Assembly: GCA_019100305.1 (NCBI GenBank)
Contig: JAHRHW010000002.1
Location: 1 to 32,137 of the forward strand
Direction: 5' to 3'
DNA length: 32,137 nt
From: Candidatus Thiodiazotropha taylori
GTDB lineage: Bacteria; Pseudomonadota; Gammaproteobacteria; Chromatiales; Chromatiaceae
Below the pieces are notes generated by a model that was not told where the DNA came from, did no database searches, and saw only the letters and a list, made by a program, of their open reading frames with translations. Both the position numbers and the translations under genes were made by a program. Below are positions 1-9,025 of the stretch, piece by piece (position 1 is the stretch's first letter; each line of letters opens with the position of its first letter).

Positions 1-82
1 TGACAGTCACCTCCGGAAAATCCGGTAACTGTCAGATCGGGTCGTGATTACTACAATTCAATGATACTTCAATTGAATTATT

Positions 83-592
83 TTATCTGCTTCGTTGTAT
101 TGTTGATTTTGCATATATATTCATCACTATAAACGTCTGATCCAAAACCTGACTATAGTTCTCAATCAGCAAATCCAATCGATCGTTTAGCTCTGTTCTC
201 ACATACCAGAACTCTTGCCTATTCGCTATATAAAACGCCTGATAGTGGATAAGTATCGAGTTTCCGGTTTGATCAGAGGTTCGCCTCATTGTTGTTATGA
301 CCGATAAGCCTGGTATTGTAGTCAATTGCACATGATATTGATTGTCTATTCTGATGAGTCTTTTCTTGTCTTTGTTGATAAATCTATAGAACTTCTTTAT
401 TGCATCCTCCTCTGCATTAACAACTGAGGAAAACATGTTTACAGTAATATAGTCACCTCCTGACAAACCATATAACTTAAGAATGTACATTCCCTGACTT
501 TGCAGTGAAAGCCACTTGTAATCCGCTGCCACTACAGTCGTCGATAACAATGATATCACTATACTTAACATGAGATTCATCCTTGATTTCAT
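83..592 (-). CDS. Small secreted/periplasmic protein of unknown function
   Basis: 169-aa ORF with N-terminal signal peptide (MKSRMNLMLSIVISLLSTTVVAA); no family recognised. Confidence 0.6.
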   Translation of the reverse strand: MKSRMNLMLSIVISLLSTTVVAADYKWLSLQSQGMYILKLYGLSGGDYITVNMFSSVVNAEEDAIKKFYRFINKDKKRLIRIDNQYHVQLTTIPGLSVITTMRRTSDQTGNSILIHYQAFYIANRQEFWYVRTELNDRLDLLIENYSQVLDQTFIVMNIYAKSTIQRSR

Positions 593-835
593 CGTTTTGA
601 TTTAGCTACTCCTCATCATGGTTAACAGTCGATTATGGTATTACACTTACTACTCATTCATTATATGTTTTATCTCCATCTAAACTTAACACTCTGTTTA
701 ATAAAATAATTTATTGAATCTCAACAATCCATTGATAACTGGTGTACAGTAATGTTATCCAACATCTATATCCATTTATAATAACCTCAGTGTTTATTAG
801 TTTAGTGAACTTCTTTATTTGAAATCCATAGTCTA

Positions 836-1462
836 ATGAATTGGAAGCAACATTTATATTACATTCATGACCCCATGTGCAGTTGGTGTTGGGCGTTCCG
901 TCCTACCCTTGATCGCCTACTGGAGAAGCTGCCTTCCGATATATCTACTAGTTTTCTTTTAGGCGGGCTGGCAGCAGATTCTGAACAACCAATGGATGTT
1001 GATTTGCGTAGAAAAATAGAAGAGACATGGAAGATGATCCAGACCAGACTTCCTGCTACTGAATTTAACTACGATTTCTGGACAAAAAACACACCGCGCC
1101 GATCAACATATCCGGCATGCAGATCTGTCATCGCAGTAAGAGAGATTGAGGCCACTAAAGAAAAAGCCATGATTTACGCCATTCAACAGGCCTATTATTT
1201 GAAAGCGATGAACCCTTCCGATCTACCTATTTTGGAAAAACTGGCTGTTGATATTGGAATCAGTGGCGCCATGTTTTTAAAAGTTTTTCACAGTGATACC
1301 ACGGCCATTCAACTCCTTTCAGAAATCGAAAAATGCAGATCTATGGGCATCCACAGTTTTCCCTCACTGGTACTCAAAGCTGACAATAGTCACTGGCCGA
1401 TCCCGATTGATTACCAAGATGAAAATACCATGTTAGAAGCCATCTTTCAGATCAATAGCTGA
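836..1462 (+). CDS. DsbA-family (FrnE/COG3531-like) thioredoxin-fold oxidoreductase
   Basis: N-terminal HDPMCSWCWAF CxxC active-site motif; DsbA-like helical insertion and HSFPSLVL cis-Pro region near the C-terminus. Confidence 0.85.
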   Translation: MNWKQHLYYIHDPMCSWCWAFRPTLDRLLEKLPSDISTSFLLGGLAADSEQPMDVDLRRKIEETWKMIQTRLPATEFNYDFWTKNTPRRSTYPACRSVIAVREIEATKEKAMIYAIQQAYYLKAMNPSDLPILEKLAVDIGISGAMFLKVFHSDTTAIQLLSEIEKCRSMGIHSFPSLVLKADNSHWPIPIDYQDENTMLEAIFQINS

Positions 1463-1540
1463 TGTAAATTTTACATAGCATCCTCAACTTCTCTGTTATA
1501 AACTTAAGTATTTAAATTATCAACTAATATTTCTCGACCT

Positions 1541-2137
1541 ATGCAAGACAGCACTAAACTGGATAAACTCAGAAAGGATATCGTATTTTCTGCCGACTTG
1601 GCGGGTGAGCAGCTTATCTTCCACTCTACATGGGGCATATTTTCTCCTAAGGAAATTGATACTGGCACACAACTCTTGGTGAATCTTCTTGAGATAGAGT
1701 CTGGAGATCGTTGTCTTGATCTGGGTTGCGGGTATGGCCCCATTGGACTGTATATGGCAAGGCGTGCCTATCAAGGCGAAACCCTATTAGTTGATAAAGA
1801 CTTTATGGCAGTAGACTACGCCAATGCGAACGCTAAACGTAATAACCTAACCAATGCAAAAGCAATCTTAAGCAATGCTTTTGATCATATTGATTCACAA
1901 ATCAAGTTTGATGTTATCGCCTCAAACATTCCTGCTAAAGTAGGTAAAGAGATGCTATCAATTATACTCAATGATGCATACTCGAGACTTAATGCTGGAG
2001 GTAAGCTCTATGTAGTCACCATAAACGGTTTACGTCAATACATGAAACGCAATCTAACTGATGTTTTTGCTGACTACAAAAAACTCAAGCAGGGAAAAAC
2101 CTATACTGTTGCAGTAGCACGCAAGCTAACAGATTAA
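1541..2137 (+). CDS. Class I SAM-dependent methyltransferase, RsmC/MTS-like
   Basis: Motif I CLDLGCGYGPIGL; motif IV-like DVIASNIPAK; C-terminal beta strands typical of the small MTS domain. Confidence 0.8.
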   Translation: MQDSTKLDKLRKDIVFSADLAGEQLIFHSTWGIFSPKEIDTGTQLLVNLLEIESGDRCLDLGCGYGPIGLYMARRAYQGETLLVDKDFMAVDYANANAKRNNLTNAKAILSNAFDHIDSQIKFDVIASNIPAKVGKEMLSIILNDAYSRLNAGGKLYVVTINGLRQYMKRNLTDVFADYKKLKQGKTYTVAVARKLTD

Positions 2138-2143
2138 TCTGTC

Positions 2144-2911
2144 CTAAACTGGTTTTCCAGATAAATGGCCCAGCACATGCGCCACTGCAACCATTCCAAA
2201 AGTTGCTGTTACCGTCATTACAGAACCATACCCTGCACAATTCAGATCACTCTGAAACCCCTTGCCTGATTCCAAACAGGTTAAATCAACTGGAATGTTC
2301 TGTTGTTCCGTAGAGTACACACATGGCACACCAAAACGTCGTTTCAAATTATCCGGAAAATTATACTTTTGCCTGAGTAGTTTTCTGGTTTTAGATAGTA
2401 ACGGATCCTGCTCACTGCGACTCAGATCTATTTTGCGTATTTTTGTCGGATCAAGTTGACCACCAGCACCGCCAACTGTAATTATTGGTAATTTTTTTCT
2501 TTTACAGTAGGCAATCAATGCCGCTTTTGTCCGGAAACTATCAATGCAATCTATTACATAGTCGAAATCTTTACAAAGTAACTGTTGCAGATTTTTTTCT
2601 TCAACAAACTCTTCAATGCAATCGACTCTACATTCTGAGTTGATCTGCCCTACCCTTTCAGCAAGAACATTCACTTTCGCTTTACCGAGTTCACTCTCAA
2701 GCGCCTGAAGCTGTCGGTTGATATTTGATTCTGCGACATGATCCAAATCATAGAGACTTATGTTACCAATTCCACTTCGTGCGAGTGCTTCCACCACCCA
2801 GGACCCGACTCCACCAACGCCGATGACTGCGATATTTGAACTCCGTATGCAACTGACTCCCTTTTGGCCGTATAAGCGCGAAATACCTGAAAATCGCCTA
2901 TCGTAATCCAT
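2144..2911 (-). CDS. tcdA: tRNA threonylcarbamoyladenosine dehydratase (E1-like ThiF/MoeB fold)
   Basis: RRFSGISRLYGQKG start, GVGGVGSWVVEALARSGIG nucleotide-binding loop, DLDHVAESNINRQ, VDCIDSFRTKAALIAYC. Confidence 0.9.
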   Translation of the reverse strand: MDYDRRFSGISRLYGQKGVSCIRSSNIAVIGVGGVGSWVVEALARSGIGNISLYDLDHVAESNINRQLQALESELGKAKVNVLAERVGQINSECRVDCIEEFVEEKNLQQLLCKDFDYVIDCIDSFRTKAALIAYCKRKKLPIITVGGAGGQLDPTKIRKIDLSRSEQDPLLSKTRKLLRQKYNFPDNLKRRFGVPCVYSTEQQNIPVDLTCLESGKGFQSDLNCAGYGSVMTVTATFGMVAVAHVLGHLSGKPV

Positions 2912-3009
2912 TCAAAATCACCTAATGTCATGTAGAAACTGAACTTATAAATAGACTGCAATAAGACAAGGCATGCAGATAAGCATCAAAACAATCTCAG
3001 TAAGTTTGA

Positions 3010-5940
3010 TTAATTTCTTTTTAATAAACTCTGTAACTCATCGATGAATTGATCATGCATTGAAACCAGTTCCTCTAATCTTTGCAGCGCCTGCTTCTGA
3101 TTACCACTGCCTGACAAATTTCGTAACTCCTCAGCCAAAAGGTGTATCTGCTCATGATTTTCTCTGAGTTTACCATACTGCTCTAAATGTCCATATTTGA
3201 AATAACCAGTACCATGAAACCAGCGACCGAACTGGCAGCGGTTACTGTCTAATAAACTTTGATTTGATTGAGATCCAGCGTTGGCTATTGCATCTATTGA
3301 TTGATTTATCCATTGTTGATGGCCGACAATTGCTGTTTCCACATCTGTATTACTGTCTATCTCCAGTCTTTTATTTAAAGTTTGCCACTCCGTATTGCTG
3401 CGCCACTCTTCTCTCCAGCGCATAAAATCCTCTGCAGGCATTGGTCTTGCTATTCCGTAGCCCTGACCCAACTGGCATCCAAGTCGTAGTAAGGCCGCAC
3501 CATGTTCCAAACTCTCAACCCCCTCAGCTATCACCGGATGATGAAATGCGAGTGCCAATCTAACGACACTCTCTACAATTGCCAAGTCTTGAGGGTCCTC
3601 CAACATATCACACACAAAGCTTTGATCAATTTTTAATGTATTTACTGGTAATCGATGAAAATAGGTTAGTGATGAATAACCAGTACCAAAATCATCCAGT
3701 GTTATCTGTACACCCATTTCCTGACAGCGCAACAGGGGTTGGATTATCCGGCTTAAATCCTCAATGGAAGTTGTCTCCAAAATCTCGAGTTCTAGTTTAT
3801 TGGCAGGTACAGTGTCATATTTTTCCAGTGCCTCCTTCACATGATGAACAAAATCCGAATGTTGAAGATGATGCGGACCGATATTCACACTAACCGTTAA
3901 GTCCATTCCTTGGGATTGCCAGAGTTGCTGTTGCTCCAATGCTTTATCGATTACCCATTTTCCCAACTCGATCTCTAGGTCCGTATCGGTCATGATATGC
4001 AGGAATGAGCCCGGTGCCAGCATACCCTGCTCTGGATGGAACCATCTCAATAACGCTTCCATACCGATTACCTGGCCAGTGTACATATTAACTTTTGGCT
4101 GATAATAGAGGGCAAACTCGTTATCTCTAATCGCTTTGCTGAGACGATCATAGTTTTCTCGATAGGCTTTAACCTGCCTATCCTGCTCAGGATCGAATAG
4201 GTGGATACAGCTCTTACCTCGTTCCTTTGCTACATACATTGCTTGATCTGCATGTCGAAGCAGTAAATCTGCATCGGAATCATCTGATGGATAAAGCGTA
4301 AAGCCAATACTGGCAGATACGACTAACTCAATATCCTGAAGAATGATAGGCTCCTCAATCACCTGCATAACACGTTGCAGAATAAATTCACAACCTTCCT
4401 GGCTTTCAAGTTCGGTCAGTATAATTACAAATTCGTCACCACCGATTCTCGAGACGGTATCACCACCTCTGACGATATGTTCCAGTCGTTGGGCAACTTC
4501 AACAAGCACCAAATCACCCGTGTCATGCCCATATTTGTCATTTATTGGTTTAAAGCCATCCAGATCCAAGTAGCAAACCGCTACCAGGTGCCCCCTTCTT
4601 TTGGCTCTCACTATGGCCTGATTCAAGCGATCTGACTTCAAGAGACGGTTTGGAAGTCCTGTCAAGGAGTCATAATGCGCGATTCTGTCTAATTCAGCTT
4701 CAGCTTTTTTTCGATCGGTAATATCGTGAATGATAGAGTAGAGTACTTGTTTCCCACCCCAGTCAATCGGCCCTGAGTGCACCTCAACGTCTCTAATTTC
4801 TCCGCTTGCCAGTGCATGTTGAAAATAGAAATGATTTCGTTCTTCCCTTTTTGCCAGATCCATCTCATGGGCAATTTCAGCATCAGTCAAAACATTAATA
4901 TCCCCAATATTCTTATTCAACAACTGCCCAATATGGTAGCCATAATAGACTTCTGCAGCGCGATTTGCTGCAAGAATCTCTCCACTACCCGGATCAATCG
5001 TCAACATGATCGCTTTACTTTTTTCGAACAACATCCTGAAGCGTTCTTCACTGTCTCTTAGCGCATCGGAAAGCTCTTTTTCTCTCTCCAGCGCTTCACT
5101 GAGACCTTCGTTGCTCTTTTTCAGATCCTGATTAATATCTGCCAACTCTTGAGTGCGCATCTCAATTCGTTGTTCCAATTCACGTCCAGATTTTTTAAGT
5201 TCCACTATCTGTTTTTGTAGAATTCCACCCATCTCATGCAAGGAATAAGATAGCCGCCCAATCTCATCTTTGCTGCGAATGGCTATTTTCGAATCAAATT
5301 TTCCATTAGCAATCGATTCAGCATAACCAGATAGCTGTTTAACGGGTTCAATGACAGATCGCCGTAAAAAAAGATTAAGCAATAAGGCAATTACAACGAA
5401 TGTAACCAAGACATTGATTATTATTTGTGCAATCGCCTCTTCCACCTTCTGATCAACGATTGAGGATAGAAAACCGAGCCTGACAACACCAACATAGTTT
5501 TCATCATGATCAAATAAAGGTATTGAGACATCATAGTATCTTTCACCATCGAATCGATCATAAATCTGCCAGATTGGTGATTTTACGTTAAGAATTTTTT
5601 GTGCTACTGGATCTGTAAAGTGATACCCGATTAAGCTCTTGTCACTGTGGAATAAGACGATTCCAAGCTCATCTGTGACACCTGCATATGCGATGTGACT
5701 GTTTTTCTCGACCACTTCCACCAGTTTATTATCCATGCCTGAAAGCGAATCAAGCGGCAGTCCTAAAGCAAGCAATTCCGTCAACAGGCTTTCTATGCTA
5801 TATCCAATACCGAAACTGCCCGTTAGCAATGCATCTGTATACTTACTACGAAAACTGATTACATTAAGCATGGAACTGACTAAAAGAGAGATAGCCAGTA
5901 TGCCAATTGTAATTAAAAGAATTTTTCTACTAAGCCCCAT
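3010..5940 (-). CDS. Membrane c-di-GMP turnover protein: periplasmic sensor (Cache-like), HAMP, PAS, GGDEF, EAL, C-terminal CZB-like domain
   Basis: Two TM segments flank a sensor region; HAMP-like stretch; PAS; RIGGDEFVIIL; GMEALLRWF ... EGVE; C-terminal HQQWI...CQFGRWFHG...YGHLEQY...HEQIHLLAEEL, a CZB-like His/Cys pattern. Confidence 0.9.
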   Translation of the reverse strand: MGLSRKILLITIGILAISLLVSSMLNVISFRSKYTDALLTGSFGIGYSIESLLTELLALGLPLDSLSGMDNKLVEVVEKNSHIAYAGVTDELGIVLFHSDKSLIGYHFTDPVAQKILNVKSPIWQIYDRFDGERYYDVSIPLFDHDENYVGVVRLGFLSSIVDQKVEEAIAQIIINVLVTFVVIALLLNLFLRRSVIEPVKQLSGYAESIANGKFDSKIAIRSKDEIGRLSYSLHEMGGILQKQIVELKKSGRELEQRIEMRTQELADINQDLKKSNEGLSEALEREKELSDALRDSEERFRMLFEKSKAIMLTIDPGSGEILAANRAAEVYYGYHIGQLLNKNIGDINVLTDAEIAHEMDLAKREERNHFYFQHALASGEIRDVEVHSGPIDWGGKQVLYSIIHDITDRKKAEAELDRIAHYDSLTGLPNRLLKSDRLNQAIVRAKRRGHLVAVCYLDLDGFKPINDKYGHDTGDLVLVEVAQRLEHIVRGGDTVSRIGGDEFVIILTELESQEGCEFILQRVMQVIEEPIILQDIELVVSASIGFTLYPSDDSDADLLLRHADQAMYVAKERGKSCIHLFDPEQDRQVKAYRENYDRLSKAIRDNEFALYYQPKVNMYTGQVIGMEALLRWFHPEQGMLAPGSFLHIMTDTDLEIELGKWVIDKALEQQQLWQSQGMDLTVSVNIGPHHLQHSDFVHHVKEALEKYDTVPANKLELEILETTSIEDLSRIIQPLLRCQEMGVQITLDDFGTGYSSLTYFHRLPVNTLKIDQSFVCDMLEDPQDLAIVESVVRLALAFHHPVIAEGVESLEHGAALLRLGCQLGQGYGIARPMPAEDFMRWREEWRSNTEWQTLNKRLEIDSNTDVETAIVGHQQWINQSIDAIANAGSQSNQSLLDSNRCQFGRWFHGTGYFKYGHLEQYGKLRENHEQIHLLAEELRNLSGSGNQKQALQRLEELVSMHDQFIDELQSLLKRN

Positions 5941-6080
5941 AACGAGTGACTTGGCTATACCTTAATTAACATGTGTCAAAGAGAAAATCAGCTCAGAGAT
6001 TAAAGCAGTTACTTTTGGCAATCTATAGTTTGAAAAGATCAACATTCTCATGTTTGTTTTGATGTTCTCCTCATAGAATC

Positions 6081-7181
6081 TCATCTAATGATGTTTTCAC
6101 CAGCAAGTTGCAAAATACCAACCGGTACATTTATCCCAAATCTTTTAGTTTTATTTAAGTCAACAGCGTATCCAAAACGCGCAGGCCATTTAGGCTCAAT
6201 AAATTCAATTGGCACACCATCGAACAGTTCATGAACCATTTCACCCAACTGACGCCCCATACTCTCCAGACAGGGAAATACAACAGCTGTAGCACCCCAT
6301 TTAGAAACGACATCTTTCTTAACCAAGCCAATCAATGGTTTCTCACCATAAGCTTCTACAACCTCTGCAAAATGCTGTCTCGCCCCTAGTTGGTCATTAG
6401 GTTTTAAAAAAGCATCCACCCGATCATTCATCCGCTTGATAACGGGAACTGCCATCATTGCCATCTGTTCATCTCCACCCTCACCTGTTATCAATGGCAA
6501 GGGATGAAATATCACTTCAATATCACTAAAAGCAGGATCATGTTTCAGAAGGGCTTTTATCCATTTATTGTAGCTTTGAGATTGAGGCATATTGGCATAT
6601 ATCAATCCAACACTCCGTAATTCAGGCATTAATTGACGGAGAAACAAAAACCTTGACTTGACTGGAACAGGATAACTGACACCGGTGAAATTGACTTTTG
6701 GCGGTTGATCAAAGCTGTCTATAACTCCAATACCGATGGGGTCTGTAGGCGCGCCAAATACAACTGGCACATCACTTTCATAGAGTGTGTTTTTGGCGGA
6801 TATAGTGGCGACTGTGCCTCCAACATATACCACATCGTAATTATTCGGTATTTCACGCTTTAGAATTTCAGCACCCAAAGAGACACTGTTGTCAATATAG
6901 TGATGAGTGATTTCCAGGTTATCTCCTTGCCGATAACCTCTCAGCGTCAGTGTCTCAATGAGTGAATTGCGAACATCCTCATAGGGACTTCCAGCTTGAG
7001 AATCCAGAATCAGCAGGCGATAAACTTTATCTATCTCAGATGAGGAAATAGCGGCAACTGGGCTAAGACAACCTAGAATTGCCATCAAGACGCCAAGTGT
7101 GGCTTGTATTGTGCTCAATCTACCGTCAGCCAAGGTAGAAGTCATTGCTGTACAGTTGCCGGCTGAAGCTGCCAATCTCAT
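6081..7181 (-). CDS. ABC-type substrate-binding protein (ABC_sub_bind / PF04392-like), periplasmic
   Basis: LILDSQAGSPYEDVRNSLIETLTLRGY; VVYVGGTVATISAK; PVVFGAPTDPIGIGVI; FTGVSYPVPVKSRFLFLRQLMPELRSVGLIYA. Confidence 0.8.
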   Translation of the reverse strand: MRLAASAGNCTAMTSTLADGRLSTIQATLGVLMAILGCLSPVAAISSSEIDKVYRLLILDSQAGSPYEDVRNSLIETLTLRGYRQGDNLEITHHYIDNSVSLGAEILKREIPNNYDVVYVGGTVATISAKNTLYESDVPVVFGAPTDPIGIGVIDSFDQPPKVNFTGVSYPVPVKSRFLFLRQLMPELRSVGLIYANMPQSQSYNKWIKALLKHDPAFSDIEVIFHPLPLITGEGGDEQMAMMAVPVIKRMNDRVDAFLKPNDQLGARQHFAEVVEAYGEKPLIGLVKKDVVSKWGATAVVFPCLESMGRQLGEMVHELFDGVPIEFIEPKWPARFGYAVDLNKTKRFGINVPVGILQLAGENIIR

Positions 7182-7578
7182 AATGGATCATCTCTATCTG
7201 CTCCAAGTATCTCTACCAATCACAAGCTTTTGCTGATAAGGATTTTCAACATTTTTTCCTTTATAATCAGCAAGCTGGTTCAACCAGCAAAATCCAGATA
7301 CAACGGCTTTCCTGATCCAATGGATTACCACACACAAAATGAGTGGCAAAACATGTGTCAGGCCTACTCATGAACTGAATTATACCCTACCGCAGCGACT
7401 TTTCACCCGCGATACCCAATTAAATGCTTTATGTATAAGTATTTAAACCCTGATTTTTCAGTTCAGCGAGGCTATATGACTGATATAAGGAATCCGACCC
7501 CATAAAGCTATTTTATGCTTTAAGACTAAAACTCCTAATAAAATAAGAATTATTGTACCAATCAAGTCAATCTCCTCC

Positions 7579-7603
7579 GTTACAACTTGTTACATCGGGT
7601 TAC
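7579..7603 (+). promoter_or_regulatory. Three direct GTTAC repeats at 10-bp period (OmpR/RstA-family-like binding array)
   Basis: gttacaactt gttacatcgg gttac at 7579, 7589 and 7599, ~75 bp upstream of the preferred Spy-like start codon. Confidence 0.55.
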
Positions 7604-7678
7604 ATCTCAGATAGGATCTTTTACACGCCGTATTCCAGACTATTGACTGTGGCTAATAACACCTATCTGGAGACTATC

Positions 7679-8158
7679 ATGAGTAAAACAGTAATTATCA
7701 TCGTCAGCCTGCTGGTACTTTTGCTGATCAGTGGGGTCGCCATTGCACGTTACAAGGGTTTTTGTGGCAGCTCAGAGGCAAAAATCGGCTGGATGGCAGA
7801 TAGATTGGATAAGCACTTGGATCTCACCGATAACCAGAGAGTTCACCTGGACAAGTTTCGCACAGAAATCATCTCCATGGCTGAGACTCTGCGTAGCGAT
7901 CGCGAGATCTATGCAAATGAGGCTGCTGACCTGCTCAATCAGTCGAGCCTCGACCGTGAACGTGCTCATACCCTTCTGATGCAAAAACAGGCTCAGCTGG
8001 CAAGTATCAGCAGTGATTTCATCGATGCATTCGCTGACTTTAGCGACAATCTTGAACAGCATCAACGGGATAAATTGCAGACCATGATTCTGCACCACAA
8101 AGCTCACCGACATTGCGGAGCGGGTTGTGATACCCCTGCAAAGCCAGATCAGGAATAG
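7679..8158 (+). CDS. Spy/CpxP-like periplasmic protein; start revised from 7553 to ATG 7679
   Basis: MSKTVIIIVSLLVLLLISGVAIA signal/TM segment; LDLTDNQRVHLDKFRTEI LTxxQ-type helix; His/Cys-rich tail HHKAHRHCGAGC; GGAG ribosome-binding-like sequence at 7669-7672. Confidence 0.75.
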   Translation: MSKTVIIIVSLLVLLLISGVAIARYKGFCGSSEAKIGWMADRLDKHLDLTDNQRVHLDKFRTEIISMAETLRSDREIYANEAADLLNQSSLDRERAHTLLMQKQAQLASISSDFIDAFADFSDNLEQHQRDKLQTMILHHKAHRHCGAGCDTPAKPDQE

Positions 8159-8161
8159 TGC

Positions 8162-8229
8162 GTGTTGATTGTTCAATGGATCGAATCGCCCTACTCCAAG
8201 CATTGATAGGGCGATTTGACCATCAACAC
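8162..8229 (+). terminator. Nested inverted repeats between the spy-like gene and the response regulator; attenuator/processing hairpin or terminator without clear U-tract
   Basis: Inner stem AATCGCCCTA (8184-8193) / TAGGGCGATT (8207-8216); outer GTGTTGAT (8162-8169) / ATCAACAC (8222-8229). Confidence 0.55.
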
Positions 8230-8350
8230 AACTGATTGTCGGATCAGAAACCGGTACTGGGTTTAACAGTGAGTATTTGGGTGGTCTCTACCGATTAAGA
8301 TATGCTTTGGCCTGTAAACAGAAATCTTTGACTAATATGCGGATCGTTTG

Positions 8351-9025
8351 ATGCCTCAGATACTGCTTATTGATGATGACCAGGAGCTGGCAGCACCTCT
8401 CAGCGAGTATTTCTCCCGTTACGGTTTGAGCCTCATATCCGCTATCACCCCATCCCAAGGATTTGAATACCTCCGAACTTCCAAACCTGACTTGATCGTA
8501 CTTGATATCATGCTTCCTGAAATGGATGGATTTGAGGTCTGTCGTCAGATCAGAAAAAGCAGCGATATTCCGATCCTTATGCTGACTGCCAGAGGAGAGG
8601 TGATGGATCGTGTTATTGGCTTGGAGATCGGTGCTGATGATTATCTGGCTAAACCCTTTGAACCAAGGGAGCTGGTTGCCAGAATTCAGAATATTCTTAA
8701 ACGTAGTCAGTCTCATTCTACTCCTTCAAACACTCATGAGCTCGGCGATATTCAGTTGAACCAAGTGCAGCAATGTGCTTCGATTGACAACCGTAACTTA
8801 AATCTGACACATCTGGAATATCTACTGCTTGAGCTTTTTGTCTTGCATCCAGGTCAAGTCTTCAGTCGAGATGAGATTCTAACTGCGATTAAGGGTGTGG
8901 AAGCTGATCTCTATACCAGGTCAGTTGACATACTGGTCAGTCGTCTACGTCAAAAAATCCAACCACTGGACTATATCAAGACAGTATGGGGTTCCGGTTA
9001 CCGTATGGTAGGACCCATCCAATGA
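8351..9025 (+). CDS. OmpR/CpxR-family DNA-binding response regulator
   Basis: ILLIDDDQEL, VLDIMLPEMDG, LMLTARG, GADDYLAKPFEPRELVARI, C-terminal winged helix (SVDILVSRLRQKI...VWGSGYRM). ATG at 8351 preferred over TTG at 8348. Confidence 0.93.
   Translation: MPQILLIDDDQELAAPLSEYFSRYGLSLISAITPSQGFEYLRTSKPDLIVLDIMLPEMDGFEVCRQIRKSSDIPILMLTARGEVMDRVIGLEIGADDYLAKPFEPRELVARIQNILKRSQSHSTPSNTHELGDIQLNQVQQCASIDNRNLNLTHLEYLLLELFVLHPGQVFSRDEILTAIKGVEADLYTRSVDILVSRLRQKIQPLDYIKTVWGSGYRMVGPIQ

Noticed and set aside
7553-7678. N-terminal 42 aa of the ORF-track Spy-like protein
   Set aside because: Covers the GTTAC array and lacks a signal peptide; ATG 7679 has a GGAG ribosome-binding site and begins the hydrophobic signal.
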